In this document: positions 8,253 to 16,246 of the stretch, piece by piece
Numbering within the stretch: the first letter of the stretch is position 1
How the letters are laid out: the number at the start of each line of letters is the position of its first letter
Assembly: GCA_947566645.1 (NCBI GenBank)
Contig: CANOKL010000010.1
Coordinates: forward strand, 1-64,000
Direction: 5' to 3'
Length of the DNA stretch: 64,000 nucleotides
Origin: an uncultured Lachnospiraceae bacterium
GTDB lineage: Bacteria > Bacillota > Clostridia > Lachnospirales > Lachnospiraceae
The notes under the pieces: generated by a model
Database searches by the model: none
What the model was told of the DNA's origin: nothing
What the model saw: the letters and a program-made list of their open reading frames with translations, nothing else
Translations under genes and position numbers: made by a program

Positions 8253-8936
8253 ATGCATATTCTTATTATTGAAGATGACAGAGATCTTTGCAATACTTTA
8301 AAGATGCAGCTGCTTTCTGAAAACCATACAGCGGACTGCTGCTATACAGGAAGTGAGGCGCTGTACTTCGCCATGACAGGCTCCTATGACCTGATTCTTC
8401 TGGACCGGATGCTGCCGGAGATCGACGGGCTCTCTATCCTGAGATCCATCCGCCAGAGCCGGATTGACACTCCGGTCATACTGACCACTGCGCTGGGCAC
8501 TGTGGATGACCGGATTGACGGCCTGGACTGTGGGGCGGATGACTATCTCGTCAAGCCCTATGACATCAATGAGCTGCTGGCACGAATCCGGGCCCTCTCC
8601 AGGCGGCCAAAGGCCTTCACCGGACATCAGTGCCTCTTTTACGAGGATATCCGTTTTGATCCAGACGCCCGGATACTATCAGCGCAGGAAAGGGAAGAAA
8701 AGCTGACCAAGAGGGAGGCGCTTCTGATGGAATTCTTCCTGCGCAATCCCGAAAAGACGCTGACAAGGGAACAGCTCTTCTCCCGCGCCTGGGGACCTGA
8801 CGGTGCAGTGGAAGAGGGAAACCTGGACACCTATATTTATTTTCTCAGAAAACACCTGCGTACACTTAAGAGTCCGGCTTCCATTACAACCGTGCATGGA
8901 GTCGGATACCGTCTGGAGGTAAATCATGTTTCCTAA
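8253..8936 (+). CDS. OmpR/PhoB-family response regulator
   Basis: 227 residues. The receiver domain has the acidic pair D8/D9, phospho-acceptor D51 (LILLDRMLPEIDG), T79 and K101 (LVKPYD). The C-terminal winged helix (about 130-225) ends in the typical TVHGVGYRLE. It is expected to be phosphorylated by the kinase encoded next, whose ATG overlaps its end by 11 bp. The divergent placement suggests that it controls the importer/efflux operon on the other strand. A GAGGGGG ribosome site precedes the ATG. Confidence 0.95.
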   Translation: MHILIIEDDRDLCNTLKMQLLSENHTADCCYTGSEALYFAMTGSYDLILLDRMLPEIDGLSILRSIRQSRIDTPVILTTALGTVDDRIDGLDCGADDYLVKPYDINELLARIRALSRRPKAFTGHQCLFYEDIRFDPDARILSAQEREEKLTKREALLMEFFLRNPEKTLTREQLFSRAWGPDGAVEEGNLDTYIYFLRKHLRTLKSPASITTVHGVGYRLEVNHVS

Positions 8937-10329
8937 ATTACAGAGAAAATTTGTCCTGCTCTATACAGTAACTACGGGGCTGATCACCACACTGGTCCTG
9001 TCCGCCGCTTTTTTGTTTTACCTTTCTTCCCAGAAGAATCAGCAGAAAACGGCTTTCCAGGATCAGCTTTTTTCGCTGACCTCCACGCTTCAGAGTGGAA
9101 ACCAGTTTGCTGATTCCTTTCTTGCACAGGCGGAACAAAAGCACCAGCTTCTTATTTATATAGAAGAAAATGATATCCCTTTTTTCTTTTCCGGCTCCTA
9201 TCAGCCTGCCACTGACCGGGAGGTTCTATTTTCGCGTGCAGGTTTAGAGGCACAAAAGGAAGGCATATACCCGTCCTCCCATCCGGTCTCCTCGAATCTG
9301 CTGCAGTCCTCCATTTTTGAGATCGCCGGAGATAAGAGGGATGCTTATTTAGGAAATGTACTCCTTCTTCAGACTGAGAACAGCTGTAAGAAGCTGGTTC
9401 TCCTCCAGGACATCACCAGGGATCGTCTTAAGCTTGCCAGAACTGCCTGTTCCTATCTGCTTATAGACCTGTTTGGAATCCTGCTTCTCTTTTTTACCGG
9501 ACGGTGGTTTGTGCGCCGCTCCTTAAGGCCCATGGAGGAAATGTATAAAAAGCAGCAGGATTTTGCTGCCTCTGCCTCCCATGAACTGCGTTCTCCTCTG
9601 TCCGTGATCCAGACCTCTGCAGATGCCGCCCGGAGCATATTAAGCAGGCAGGCAGGGAACCCTCCGGACACTTCCGCTGCAGATGCCCTGAAGCTCCTTG
9701 GCACCATAAAATCCGAGTGCCGCAGGGGCAGCTCCCTCATTCAAAATCTTCTGCTCCTCGTATCCGCAGAGCAGAATCAGTGGGCAGTCAAAAAGCGTGC
9801 CTTTGAGATCGACACGCTTCTTTTAAATCTTCTGGAGCTGTATGAGCCCCTCTGTTTTGCAAAAAATGGGACGCTCCTTCTGGAGCTTCCAGGAGAAGAC
9901 CTGCCTGCGGCATACGCTGACCCGGATCTGTGCAGACAGATTCTTACTATACTTCTGGATAATGCAATCACCTATGGCCTGCCGGAAAACTGTCAGCACA
10001 GATCCTCTGACTCTGGAGGCGGTTCCTGCGGGAAGATTATACTCCGGGGTGAGGCTGTACATTCCAGAGTTTCCGTCTCTGTTATAGACCATGGCCCCGG
10101 TATTCCAGATCATGAGAAAACCCTTATCTTTGACCGGTTCTACAAAAGCGACAAATCCAGGAATAGTAAAGAGCACTTCGGCCTGGGTCTGTCCATTGCC
10201 GCCGCCCTGGCCAGAATACAGGGAATCTCCCTTAAAATAACAGATACACCAGGAGGAGGGACTACCTTTATATTGTCCTTTTCTTCCAGTGATACCGCAA
10301 AGCGTCCCGAACATACTCACGGCCGGTAA
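8926..10329 (+). CDS. Sensor histidine kinase, HisKA/HATPase type
   Basis: 467 residues. Membrane segments at about 12-34 and 172-192 frame an outside sensor region of about 135 residues. The H-box has H219 (SASHELRSPLS), the N-box N346 (LLDNAITYG), and the G-boxes DHGPGIPD and GLGLSIAAALA. GGAGGT lies before the ATG, which sits inside the end of the response-regulator gene. This is a standard pair, and the gene order predicts that its signal concerns the divergent transport operon. Its 3' end overlaps a 10-bp inverted repeat before the convergent enolase gene. Confidence 0.95.
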   Translation: MFPKLQRKFVLLYTVTTGLITTLVLSAAFLFYLSSQKNQQKTAFQDQLFSLTSTLQSGNQFADSFLAQAEQKHQLLIYIEENDIPFFFSGSYQPATDREVLFSRAGLEAQKEGIYPSSHPVSSNLLQSSIFEIAGDKRDAYLGNVLLLQTENSCKKLVLLQDITRDRLKLARTACSYLLIDLFGILLLFFTGRWFVRRSLRPMEEMYKKQQDFAASASHELRSPLSVIQTSADAARSILSRQAGNPPDTSAADALKLLGTIKSECRRGSSLIQNLLLLVSAEQNQWAVKKRAFEIDTLLLNLLELYEPLCFAKNGTLLLELPGEDLPAAYADPDLCRQILTILLDNAITYGLPENCQHRSSDSGGGSCGKIILRGEAVHSRVSVSVIDHGPGIPDHEKTLIFDRFYKSDKSRNSKEHFGLGLSIAAALARIQGISLKITDTPGGGTTFILSFSSSDTAKRPEHTHGR

Positions 10330-10344
10330 AATCTGCCGTGAGTA
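10314..10344. terminator. Inverted repeat between convergent kinase and enolase genes
   Basis: A perfect 10-bp stem (TACTCACGGC / GCCGTGAGTA) with an 11-base loop spans the kinase stop and ends 7 bp from the enolase stop. It lacks a clear T tract on either strand, so its role as a two-way terminator is inferred from position only. Confidence 0.45.
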
Positions 10345-10350
10345 CCGCGC

Positions 10351-11643
10351 CTACGGCAGGCCGTACTCTCCCGCCTCGCCCAGTTTTTCTTCTATACGGA
10401 GCAGCCGGTTATATTTCTCAACTCTTTCGGAGCGGCACGGCGCTCCTGTCTTGATCTGTCCGGCATTAAATGCCACCGCAATGTCCGCGATCATGGTATC
10501 TGCAGTCTCTCCCGAGCGGTGGGAAATGATGGTATGGTATCCTGCGTTTTTTGCCATCTCTATGGCTTCGAAGGCTTCCGTCAGTGTCCCGATCTGGTTT
10601 ACTTTGACCAGAATTGCATTTGCCACTTCTTTTTTAATACCAGTTTCCAGTCTCTTTGTATTCGTTACGAATAGGTCGTCTCCTACCAGCTGTGTATGGA
10701 GTCCAAGCCTTGTAGTAAGAAGCTCCCATCCGTCCCAGTCCTCCTCATCCAGTGGATCTTCGATGGATACAACCGGAAATTCTTCGATCAGCTCCTCATA
10801 GTAATCAATCAGCTCCTCCACGGAACGGATCACATTCCCGCCATTCATTTTCCCTTCACCTTCAAAGACATATTTTTTAAATTTTTTATCATACAGCTCT
10901 GACGCTGCCACATCAAGGGCAATCTGAATGTCCTTTCCCGGCCTGTATCCGGCCCTGCGTACTGCATTGATAATAAATGTCAGTGCTGCCCTGGCGTCCG
11001 GGAGATCCGGTGCAAAGCCGCCTTCATCTCCTACGGCTGTGCTAAGGCCCTCCTCTTTTAGAAGCTGCTTCAGTGCGTGGTAGATCTCTGCACACATGCG
11101 CAGTCCCTCACGGAAGCTTCCGGCTCCTGTGGGCATAATCATAAATTCCTGAATGTCTATGGTATTGTCTGCGTGTCTTCCGCCATTCATGATATTCATC
11201 ATGGGAACCGGGAGCCTCTTTGCGCTGACACCGCCAAGGTAGGAATAAAGAGGCAGTCCCAGAGCCTCTGCCGCTGCCCTTGCCGCTGCCATAGAGACGC
11301 CCAGCATGGCATTGGCTCCCAGGTTCGATTTATTTTCTGTACCATCAATCCTCTTCAGGCACAAATCAAGAGCTGTCTGGTCAAAGACATTCATCCCGGT
11401 AAGCTGGGGTGCAATCTGTGCATTCACATGATCTACGGCACGCTCTACGCCAAGTCCTCCGTAACGCTCTCCCCCGTCCCTTAGCTCCAGTGCCTCAAAA
11501 CGGCCCGTAGATGCCCCGGAGGGCACGGCGGCACGCCCAAGATACTTCTCACCTGCCAGTACTTCAACTTCTATAGTAGGATTCCCGCGGGAATCTAAGA
11601 TTTCTCTTGCGTATATGTCCGTAATCGGTAAATACTTATCCAT
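10351..11643 (-). CDS. eno: Enolase
   Basis: 430 residues, the usual length. It interconverts 2-phosphoglycerate and phosphoenolpyruvate in glycolysis. Family landmarks are present in order: [18 protein letters not shown], the acidic metal ligands in [21 protein letters not shown] and [10 protein letters not shown], then [10 protein letters not shown] with the catalytic His, and TGAPCRSER. It is transcribed alone, with a repeat-rich 336-bp gap upstream. The short tail after SERVEKYN is ordinary for the family. Confidence 0.98.
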   Translation of the reverse strand: MDKYLPITDIYAREILDSRGNPTIEVEVLAGEKYLGRAAVPSGASTGRFEALELRDGGERYGGLGVERAVDHVNAQIAPQLTGMNVFDQTALDLCLKRIDGTENKSNLGANAMLGVSMAAARAAAEALGLPLYSYLGGVSAKRLPVPMMNIMNGGRHADNTIDIQEFMIMPTGAGSFREGLRMCAEIYHALKQLLKEEGLSTAVGDEGGFAPDLPDARAALTFIINAVRRAGYRPGKDIQIALDVAASELYDKKFKKYVFEGEGKMNGGNVIRSVEELIDYYEELIEEFPVVSIEDPLDEEDWDGWELLTTRLGLHTQLVGDDLFVTNTKRLETGIKKEVANAILVKVNQIGTLTEAFEAIEMAKNAGYHTIISHRSGETADTMIADIAVAFNAGQIKTGAPCRSERVEKYNRLLRIEEKLGEAGEYGLP

Positions 11644-11979
11644 CTTTTTTCATTCCTCCTTTATGCGCATCCTGTGCACATTCCTGATCCGTGAATCATA
11701 ATTATTATGTGTTACCAGACACATCCTGAACAGTAACATTCGCAAATCCATTTAAAATTCGCTTCGCGAATGGGATTTGCTCACACCTGAATCATTTTCT
11801 TACGGACTTTGCAGTAAATGCAAAGTCCTGTGTGAACAGTAACTATTATGTGTCATTTCCCGGTTACTATTCAAAATTCCATTGACTTTTCTCTACCTCC
11901 GCGTTACAATTGGGAACGTAATCAAACAAGTTACTTTCCGCCGCGACGGTGGGAAAATTTTTACGTTGGGGAATGTATT
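11644..11979. repeat. Intergenic gap with a folded repeat element (copy A)
   Basis: No gene is seen here. Hairpin 1 (11742-11780) pairs GCAAATCC with GGATTTGC around an inner ATTCG-CTTCG-CGAAT loop. Hairpin 2 (11804-11828) is GGACTTTGCA / TGCAAAGTCC around GTAAA. GAACAGTAAC and TATTATGTGT occur on both sides as direct repeats. The same layout with different but still pairing bases is at 60008-60140, and a related hairpin is at 26157-26200. Promoters for the enolase and YitT genes must also lie here. Confidence 0.75.
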
Positions 11980-12822
11980 ATGAAATCACAATTGAAAAAC
12001 TTTTGTCTTTTGACTGGAAGCACGTTGATCATGGCTGTAGGTATTTACTTTTTCAAGTTTGCCAACAACTTTACTTTTGGGGGAATCACGGGTCTGGCTG
12101 TACTGGTTGCAAAGTCCGGCATCATCTCTGCCAGTGACTTTACCTTTATTACGAATATGATCCTCCTAGTCATTGGTTTTTTTATCCTGGGGAAGAAATT
12201 TGCGGCAAAGACCGGCTATTGCAGTATCCTCCTGTCAGTTTCACTGTCATTGCTTGAGAGAATCTTTCCGATGAGCCACCCGCTTACCGACCAGCCGGTT
12301 CTGGAGCTTGCATTTGCCATTGCACTTCCGGCGCTTGGCTCTGCTGTTCTCTTCAATATCGGAGCATCCAGCGGCGGTACAGATGTGGTTGCCATGATTA
12401 TGAAGAAATATTCAAGCCTTGATATTGGAAATGCCCTGATGCTTACTGATTTTATTATTACCCTAAGCGGATGCTTTGTATTCGACATTGAGACAGGACT
12501 TTATTCCTTCCTCGGGCTTGCTGCACGTTCTTTCATGATTGACGGCTTTATCGAAAGTCTGAATCTGTCCAAATATTTTAACGTTGTATGCATCGACCCG
12601 CAGCCAATCTGTGACTTTATCAAAGAAAAGCTCCACAGAAGCGCATCCATCGTCCAGGCAAAAGGGGCATTTTCCGGGGAGGATAAGTATATTATCTTTA
12701 CTGTACTGAACCGCGTGGAGGCCGTAAAGCTGCGTAATTTTATTAAGGAAAATCACCCGGATGCCTTTTTACTCATTTCCAATACAAGTGAAATTATCGG
12801 GAAGGGATTCCATTCTATCTAA
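11980..12822 (+). CDS. YitT family membrane protein
   Basis: 280 residues. The N-terminal two thirds hold five to six hydrophobic segments, including the glycine-rich FTFGGITGLAVL and NIGASSGGTDVVAMI stretches typical of the YitT/DUF161 fold. The last about 90 residues are a soluble DUF2179-type domain. Function is not established for the family. The ATG at 11980 is preferred because TTGGGGA lies in front of it and translation from there begins with a normal KSQLKNF leader. It stands alone between enolase and ddl. Confidence 0.85.
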   Translation: MKSQLKNFCLLTGSTLIMAVGIYFFKFANNFTFGGITGLAVLVAKSGIISASDFTFITNMILLVIGFFILGKKFAAKTGYCSILLSVSLSLLERIFPMSHPLTDQPVLELAFAIALPALGSAVLFNIGASSGGTDVVAMIMKKYSSLDIGNALMLTDFIITLSGCFVFDIETGLYSFLGLAARSFMIDGFIESLNLSKYFNVVCIDPQPICDFIKEKLHRSASIVQAKGAFSGEDKYIIFTVLNRVEAVKLRNFIKENHPDAFLLISNTSEIIGKGFHSI

Positions 12823-12849
12823 TAATTCGTTTTTCTGCAAAAAAAAGCT

Positions 12850-12914
12850 ACTTCTCGATGTTTTACCTGTCGGGGAGTCATGCTTTTTCATGCAAGCATG
12901 AAACGCGTGGCCTT
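12850..12914. repeat. Hairpin element with the TCATGC...GCATGA core
   Basis: The block TTTTACCTGTCGGGGAGTCA is followed by the hairpin TCATGCTTTTTCATGCAAGCATGA. Both reappear with small changes at 59900-59950. It ends at the -35 box of the ddl promoter. Confidence 0.65.
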
Positions 12915-12943
12915 TTGACGCCTGTATCGTATTATAATATTAT
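12915..12943 (+). promoter_or_regulatory. Promoter of ddl
   Basis: TTGACG (12915-12920), a 17-base spacer, then TATTAT (12938-12943), a good sigma-A-type match about 57 bp before the ddl ATG. An overlapping TATAAT starts 7 bases earlier. Confidence 0.7.
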
Positions 12944-12999
12944 AAGAACATAGATGCAGCTGTGCAAAAGTCTGCACTGCTGCCAGGAAGGAGAACTCT

Positions 13000-14058
13000 A
13001 TGACAAAGAAAAAAATAGCTGTATTATTCGGCGGACAGTCCTCCGAACATATTGTATCCTGTATGTCAGTTGCCAATGTAGCCGAACAGATTGACACCAG
13101 TCTCTATGACCTGCTCCTGATCGGGATAACAGAAGACGGCCACTGGCTGAAGACCGATTCCATCAAATCAATCCGCTCAGATGAATGGAGAAACAGCACC
13201 ACAGAGGCTGTCATCTCTCCAGACGCCACAAAGCAGTGCGTAATCCTGAAGGAAAACGGAAAAATAACAGAAGAGAAGATCGACGTCGTATTTCCAGTAC
13301 TTCACGGACCTCTGGGCGAAGACGGCACGATCCAGGGACTCCTGGAGATGGCACGCATTCCTTATGTAGGCTGCGGAGTTCTGTCCTCCGCGGTATCCAT
13401 GGATAAGCTATACACAAAGATCATTGTAGATGACCTTGGAATCCGTCAGGCAGACTATGTTCCTGTCATGAGCTGGCGGATGAAAAAGGATATGGAAGGC
13501 ACCATAAAGCAGGTCGAAGATAAATTTTCTTACCCGGTATTCATCAAGCCCTCCAATGCAGGCTCCTCCAGAGGAGTAAGCAAGGCAGAAAACCGGGAGC
13601 AGCTTGTTGCCGGGCTCGAAGAAGCCGCAAAGCATGACCGGAAAATCCTCGTAGAAGAGATGATCTACGGCCATGAGATCGAATGCGCAGTACTGGGAGG
13701 CGGACAGAAACCGGTCCAGTCCTCCGGCGTAGGCGAGATCCTGGCAGCAGCCGACTTCTACGACTTCGAAGCAAAATACTTTAACGAAGAATCCCGTACC
13801 GTAATCAACCCGGAACTTCCCGGCGAGTCCGCAAAGAACGTGAAAAAAGCAGCAGAGGCAATCTTCAACGCAGTAGACGGTTATGGCCTTGCCCGGGTGG
13901 ATTTCTTCGTAACAAATGAAGGAGAAGTCATCTTCAATGAGATCAACACCATGCCCGGATTCACGGCAATTAGTATGTATCCCATGCTGTGGGAGGCCGC
14001 CGGAATCAGCAAGAAAGAACTGATTGGGAAATTAATCGAACTGGCATATGAACGCTAA
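13000..14058 (+). CDS. ddl: D-alanine--D-alanine ligase
   Basis: 352 residues, a normal length. It joins two D-Ala molecules with ATP for peptidoglycan precursors. Visible are the N-terminal FGGQSSEHIVS, the HGPLGEDGTIQGLLE motif, the ATP-grasp lysine region FIKPSNAGSSRGVSK and the C-terminal metal-binding VIFNEINTMPGFT. The ribosome site AGGAAGGAG precedes the ATG. It faces glmM, with a palindromic repeat between the two 3' ends. Confidence 0.97.
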   Translation: MTKKKIAVLFGGQSSEHIVSCMSVANVAEQIDTSLYDLLLIGITEDGHWLKTDSIKSIRSDEWRNSTTEAVISPDATKQCVILKENGKITEEKIDVVFPVLHGPLGEDGTIQGLLEMARIPYVGCGVLSSAVSMDKLYTKIIVDDLGIRQADYVPVMSWRMKKDMEGTIKQVEDKFSYPVFIKPSNAGSSRGVSKAENREQLVAGLEEAAKHDRKILVEEMIYGHEIECAVLGGGQKPVQSSGVGEILAAADFYDFEAKYFNEESRTVINPELPGESAKNVKKAAEAIFNAVDGYGLARVDFFVTNEGEVIFNEINTMPGFTAISMYPMLWEAAGISKKELIGKLIELAYER

Positions 14059-14062
14059 CAAG

Positions 14063-14123
14063 TTTGGGACGGGGCATTTTTAAAAATGCCCCGTCCCAAA
14101 TTAAAAATGACCTGTCCCCAATT
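14063..14123. repeat. GGGGACGGGG-family palindrome with tail
   Basis: A perfect 38-bp palindrome (14063-14100, arms of TTTGGGACGGGGCATTTTT type) is followed by a tail carrying ATGACCTGTCCCC. The tail ends 2-3 bp from the glmM stop codon. It lies between convergent ddl and glmM and may terminate both. Confidence 0.9.
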
Positions 14124-14125
14124 GA

Positions 14126-15472
14126 TTACTCTATCATTAGTCCTTCTGCCTTGATGACATCTATGACTTGTGTTACATATTTTTCGCAGAGCTCGTCGGT
14201 GGATGCTTCTACCATGACGCGGATGACTGGCTCTGTTCCGCTTTCTCTTACGAGGATGCGCCCGTCATCGCCCAGTGCTTCTGCCACAGCGTTCACTGCT
14301 TTTATAACCTCGGGATTCTCCCGTGCGGTTCTCTTGTCTGATACCTTTACGTTCTTAAGAAGCTGCGGATAGATCTTCACTGGCTCTGCAAGCTTTGAAA
14401 GACTCAGCTTTTTCTCTAGTATGACTTCCATAACCATAAGAGAGGTAAGGATTCCGTCGCCGGTTGTGGCATGCTTGCTGAAAATGATGTGTCCGGACTG
14501 TTCTCCGCCGAGGCAGAAATCATTTTTCACCATGTTCTCGTATACATATTTATCTCCCACAGCAGTCTTCTCGTATTTGATGCCTGCTTTGTCGCATGCT
14601 TTGTAAAGACCGAGGTTTGACATGATTGTTGTTACGATGGTATTACCGCTTAAGCGGGCGTTCTCTTTCAGGTATCTTCCGCAGATGTAGAGAATCAGGT
14701 CGCCGTCAACTACTTCGCCGCTCTCGTCCACAGCGATACAGCGGTCTGCGTCCCCGTCAAATGCGAAGCCTACATCCAGTTTTTTCTCTTTTACAAATTT
14801 CTGAAGCACCTCGATATGTGTGGATCCACAGTTAGTGTTGATATTAAGTCCGTCCGGCTCACAGTTGATTACATAGGTCTTTGCACCAAGGGCATCGTAT
14901 ACACTCTTTGCAATGGCAAATGCACTTCCGTTTGAACAGTCCAGTCCCACTCTCATATCTTCAAAGGAACGGGTTGCAAGGGAAATGAGATAACCGATAT
15001 AACGGTTTCTTCCTGCTGCATAGTCGATGGTGCGTCCAATATTGTCCTTCTTTGCAAGAGGAAGCTCTGCGATCTCGCCGTCAATGTATCGCTCAATCTT
15101 GTCTTCAACCTCAGCCTCCATCTTGTGCCCTTTTCCATTAATAATCTTGATTCCGTTATCATAGAAGGGATTATGGCTTGCGGAAATCATAATTCCACAG
15201 TCAAAGCCCTCTGTTCTTGTTACATAAGATACACTCGGGGTTGTGGTTACGTGAAGAAGGTATGCGTTTGCTCCAGATGCAGTGAGGCCTGCGGCTAAGG
15301 CGTACTCGAACATGTAGCTGCTTCTTCTTGTGTCCTTTCCGATGACGATCCTTGCCTTATGTTCCTGTCCGTAATACCATCCCAGATATCTTCCCACCTT
15401 AAATGCATGCTCAACAGTCAGTACTTCATTGGCTTCTCCACGGAAACCGTCTGTTCCAAAATATTTGCCCAT
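14126..15472 (-). CDS. glmM: Phosphoglucosamine mutase
   Basis: 448 residues. It converts glucosamine-6-phosphate to glucosamine-1-phosphate for UDP-GlcNAc synthesis. The phosphoserine loop ISASHNPFYDN has the acceptor serine at 99. The metal loop is DGDADRC, the sugar-binding loop GGEQSGH, and the phosphate-binding end RESGTEPVIRVMVE. The start MGKYFGTDGFRG is canonical with GGAGGAG before it. This is a single-gene unit. Confidence 0.97.
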   Translation of the reverse strand: MGKYFGTDGFRGEANEVLTVEHAFKVGRYLGWYYGQEHKARIVIGKDTRRSSYMFEYALAAGLTASGANAYLLHVTTTPSVSYVTRTEGFDCGIMISASHNPFYDNGIKIINGKGHKMEAEVEDKIERYIDGEIAELPLAKKDNIGRTIDYAAGRNRYIGYLISLATRSFEDMRVGLDCSNGSAFAIAKSVYDALGAKTYVINCEPDGLNINTNCGSTHIEVLQKFVKEKKLDVGFAFDGDADRCIAVDESGEVVDGDLILYICGRYLKENARLSGNTIVTTIMSNLGLYKACDKAGIKYEKTAVGDKYVYENMVKNDFCLGGEQSGHIIFSKHATTGDGILTSLMVMEVILEKKLSLSKLAEPVKIYPQLLKNVKVSDKRTARENPEVIKAVNAVAEALGDDGRILVRESGTEPVIRVMVEASTDELCEKYVTQVIDVIKAEGLMIE

Positions 15473-15621
15473 AATTCATCTCCTCCATGTCGTCTGACAT
15501 TCTTCATAACAGATCCGGCAGGCTGCCCGGTTATACCTGTAACTGGGGAGTGCCTTTACAGTTATTTACATCTTTACTATTATATAGCGTTTTATTTTAA
15601 GATACAACCCCTAATATACGA

Positions 15622-15704
15622 ATTGGGGACGGGGTATTTTTCACCTCAAAAGCTCCACCGGAGCTTTTGAGGTGCGCTATGGTGAAAAATACCCCGTCCC
15701 CAAT
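15622..15704. repeat. GGGGACGGGG-family palindrome, long form
   Basis: Outer arms are ATTGGGGACGGGGTATTTTTC and its complement. The inside holds a second hairpin, CACCTCAAAAGCTCC / GGAGCTTTTGAGGTG, then GCGCTATGG. The same long form is at 55378-55460, with paired changes in the inner stem (CAAAAGC to CACAAGC, matched on the other arm). Confidence 0.9.
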
Positions 15705-15779
15705 GCAAGGTTTCCTGCTTCTGAATCGTATTATTAATAGAAAAGAAATTTTAAAGCAATGTCAAAGGAGGAATTGAAA

Positions 15780-16052
15780 ATGAATTTCACAAAAAAATGT
15801 AAGAAAGCGGTTGTTATTGTTATGACAGCAATCATGTTAGCGGGCAATTTTGCTGTTCCTGTTATGGCCCATGGACACCATGGCTCCTGTCATACTTCCT
15901 ATGTCAGTCATCACAGCAGGCAGAGCAAAGGGGTTTATTGCTCCTATCACGAGAAGTACCACAAGAAAAAGAGTAACTGCAAGCGGTATTGTAAGAAGCA
16001 TAAGACAACCCACTGGAACGGGAAGCGTCATCATGTAAAGAGACACCATTAA
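15780..16052 (+). CDS. Small secreted His/Cys/Lys-rich protein
   Basis: 90 residues. A clear signal peptide (MNFTKKCKKAVVIVMTAIML, cleavage probably after VPVMA) leads to a mature part of about 60 residues that begins HGHHGSCH and ends KRHHVKRHH. It is unusually rich in His, Lys and Cys, which suggests metal binding, but I recognise no family. The ATG at 15780 sits 7 bases after AAAGGAGGA; an upstream in-frame ATG at 15759 would place that ribosome site inside the gene. It stands alone, and its stop lies 5 bp from a duplicated leader scar. Confidence 0.75.
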   Translation: MNFTKKCKKAVVIVMTAIMLAGNFAVPVMAHGHHGSCHTSYVSHHSRQSKGVYCSYHEKYHKKKSNCKRYCKKHKTTHWNGKRHHVKRHH

Positions 16053-16057
16053 TATGT

Positions 16058-16209
16058 TTGTACATGCTGCAAGGGAAAGCATCATAGTTTTTTGTTGATT
16101 ATATTTTAACAGGCTCCGGACAGAACATACTTGTGAGTTCCCGTATTCTTTATCTGTCGTCCTTCCGGCAAAAAGAGGCAGCACATATTTGTGCTGCCTC
16201 TTTTTGTAT
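16058..16209. repeat. Scar: partial copy of the sugar-binding-protein leader at 27363-27589
   Basis: Bases 16058-16086 are identical to 27363-27391, which encode the lipoprotein signal of the ChvE-like protein. From 16087 the match continues at 27462 and runs to 16209/27589 with scattered changes. About 70 bp containing the start codon and ribosome site are missing. This looks like the remains of a paralogous binding-protein gene or a recombination footprint. Confidence 0.85.
16170..16205. terminator. Two-way intrinsic terminator
   Basis: AAAAAGAGGCAGCACA, a 4-base loop, then the exact complement ending in TTTTT: a 16-bp stem with A tract and T tract, effective in both directions by structure. 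It lies between the small secreted protein and darG, which converge. An identical hairpin is at 27546-27581. Confidence 0.9.
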
Positions 16210-16246
16210 CAGTGCTGTCAAGCTGAAAAAGCATATTCAAATCATT

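Noticed and set aside
10351..11643. Antisense frames within enolase
   Set aside because: The enolase frame is complete with all active-site motifs; the opposing frames have no recognisable content.
15837..16184. 115-residue minus-strand frame containing MMLSLAACT
   Set aside because: It crosses the small secreted gene in antisense; the lipoprotein-like string comes from the duplicated leader scar, not from an intact gene.
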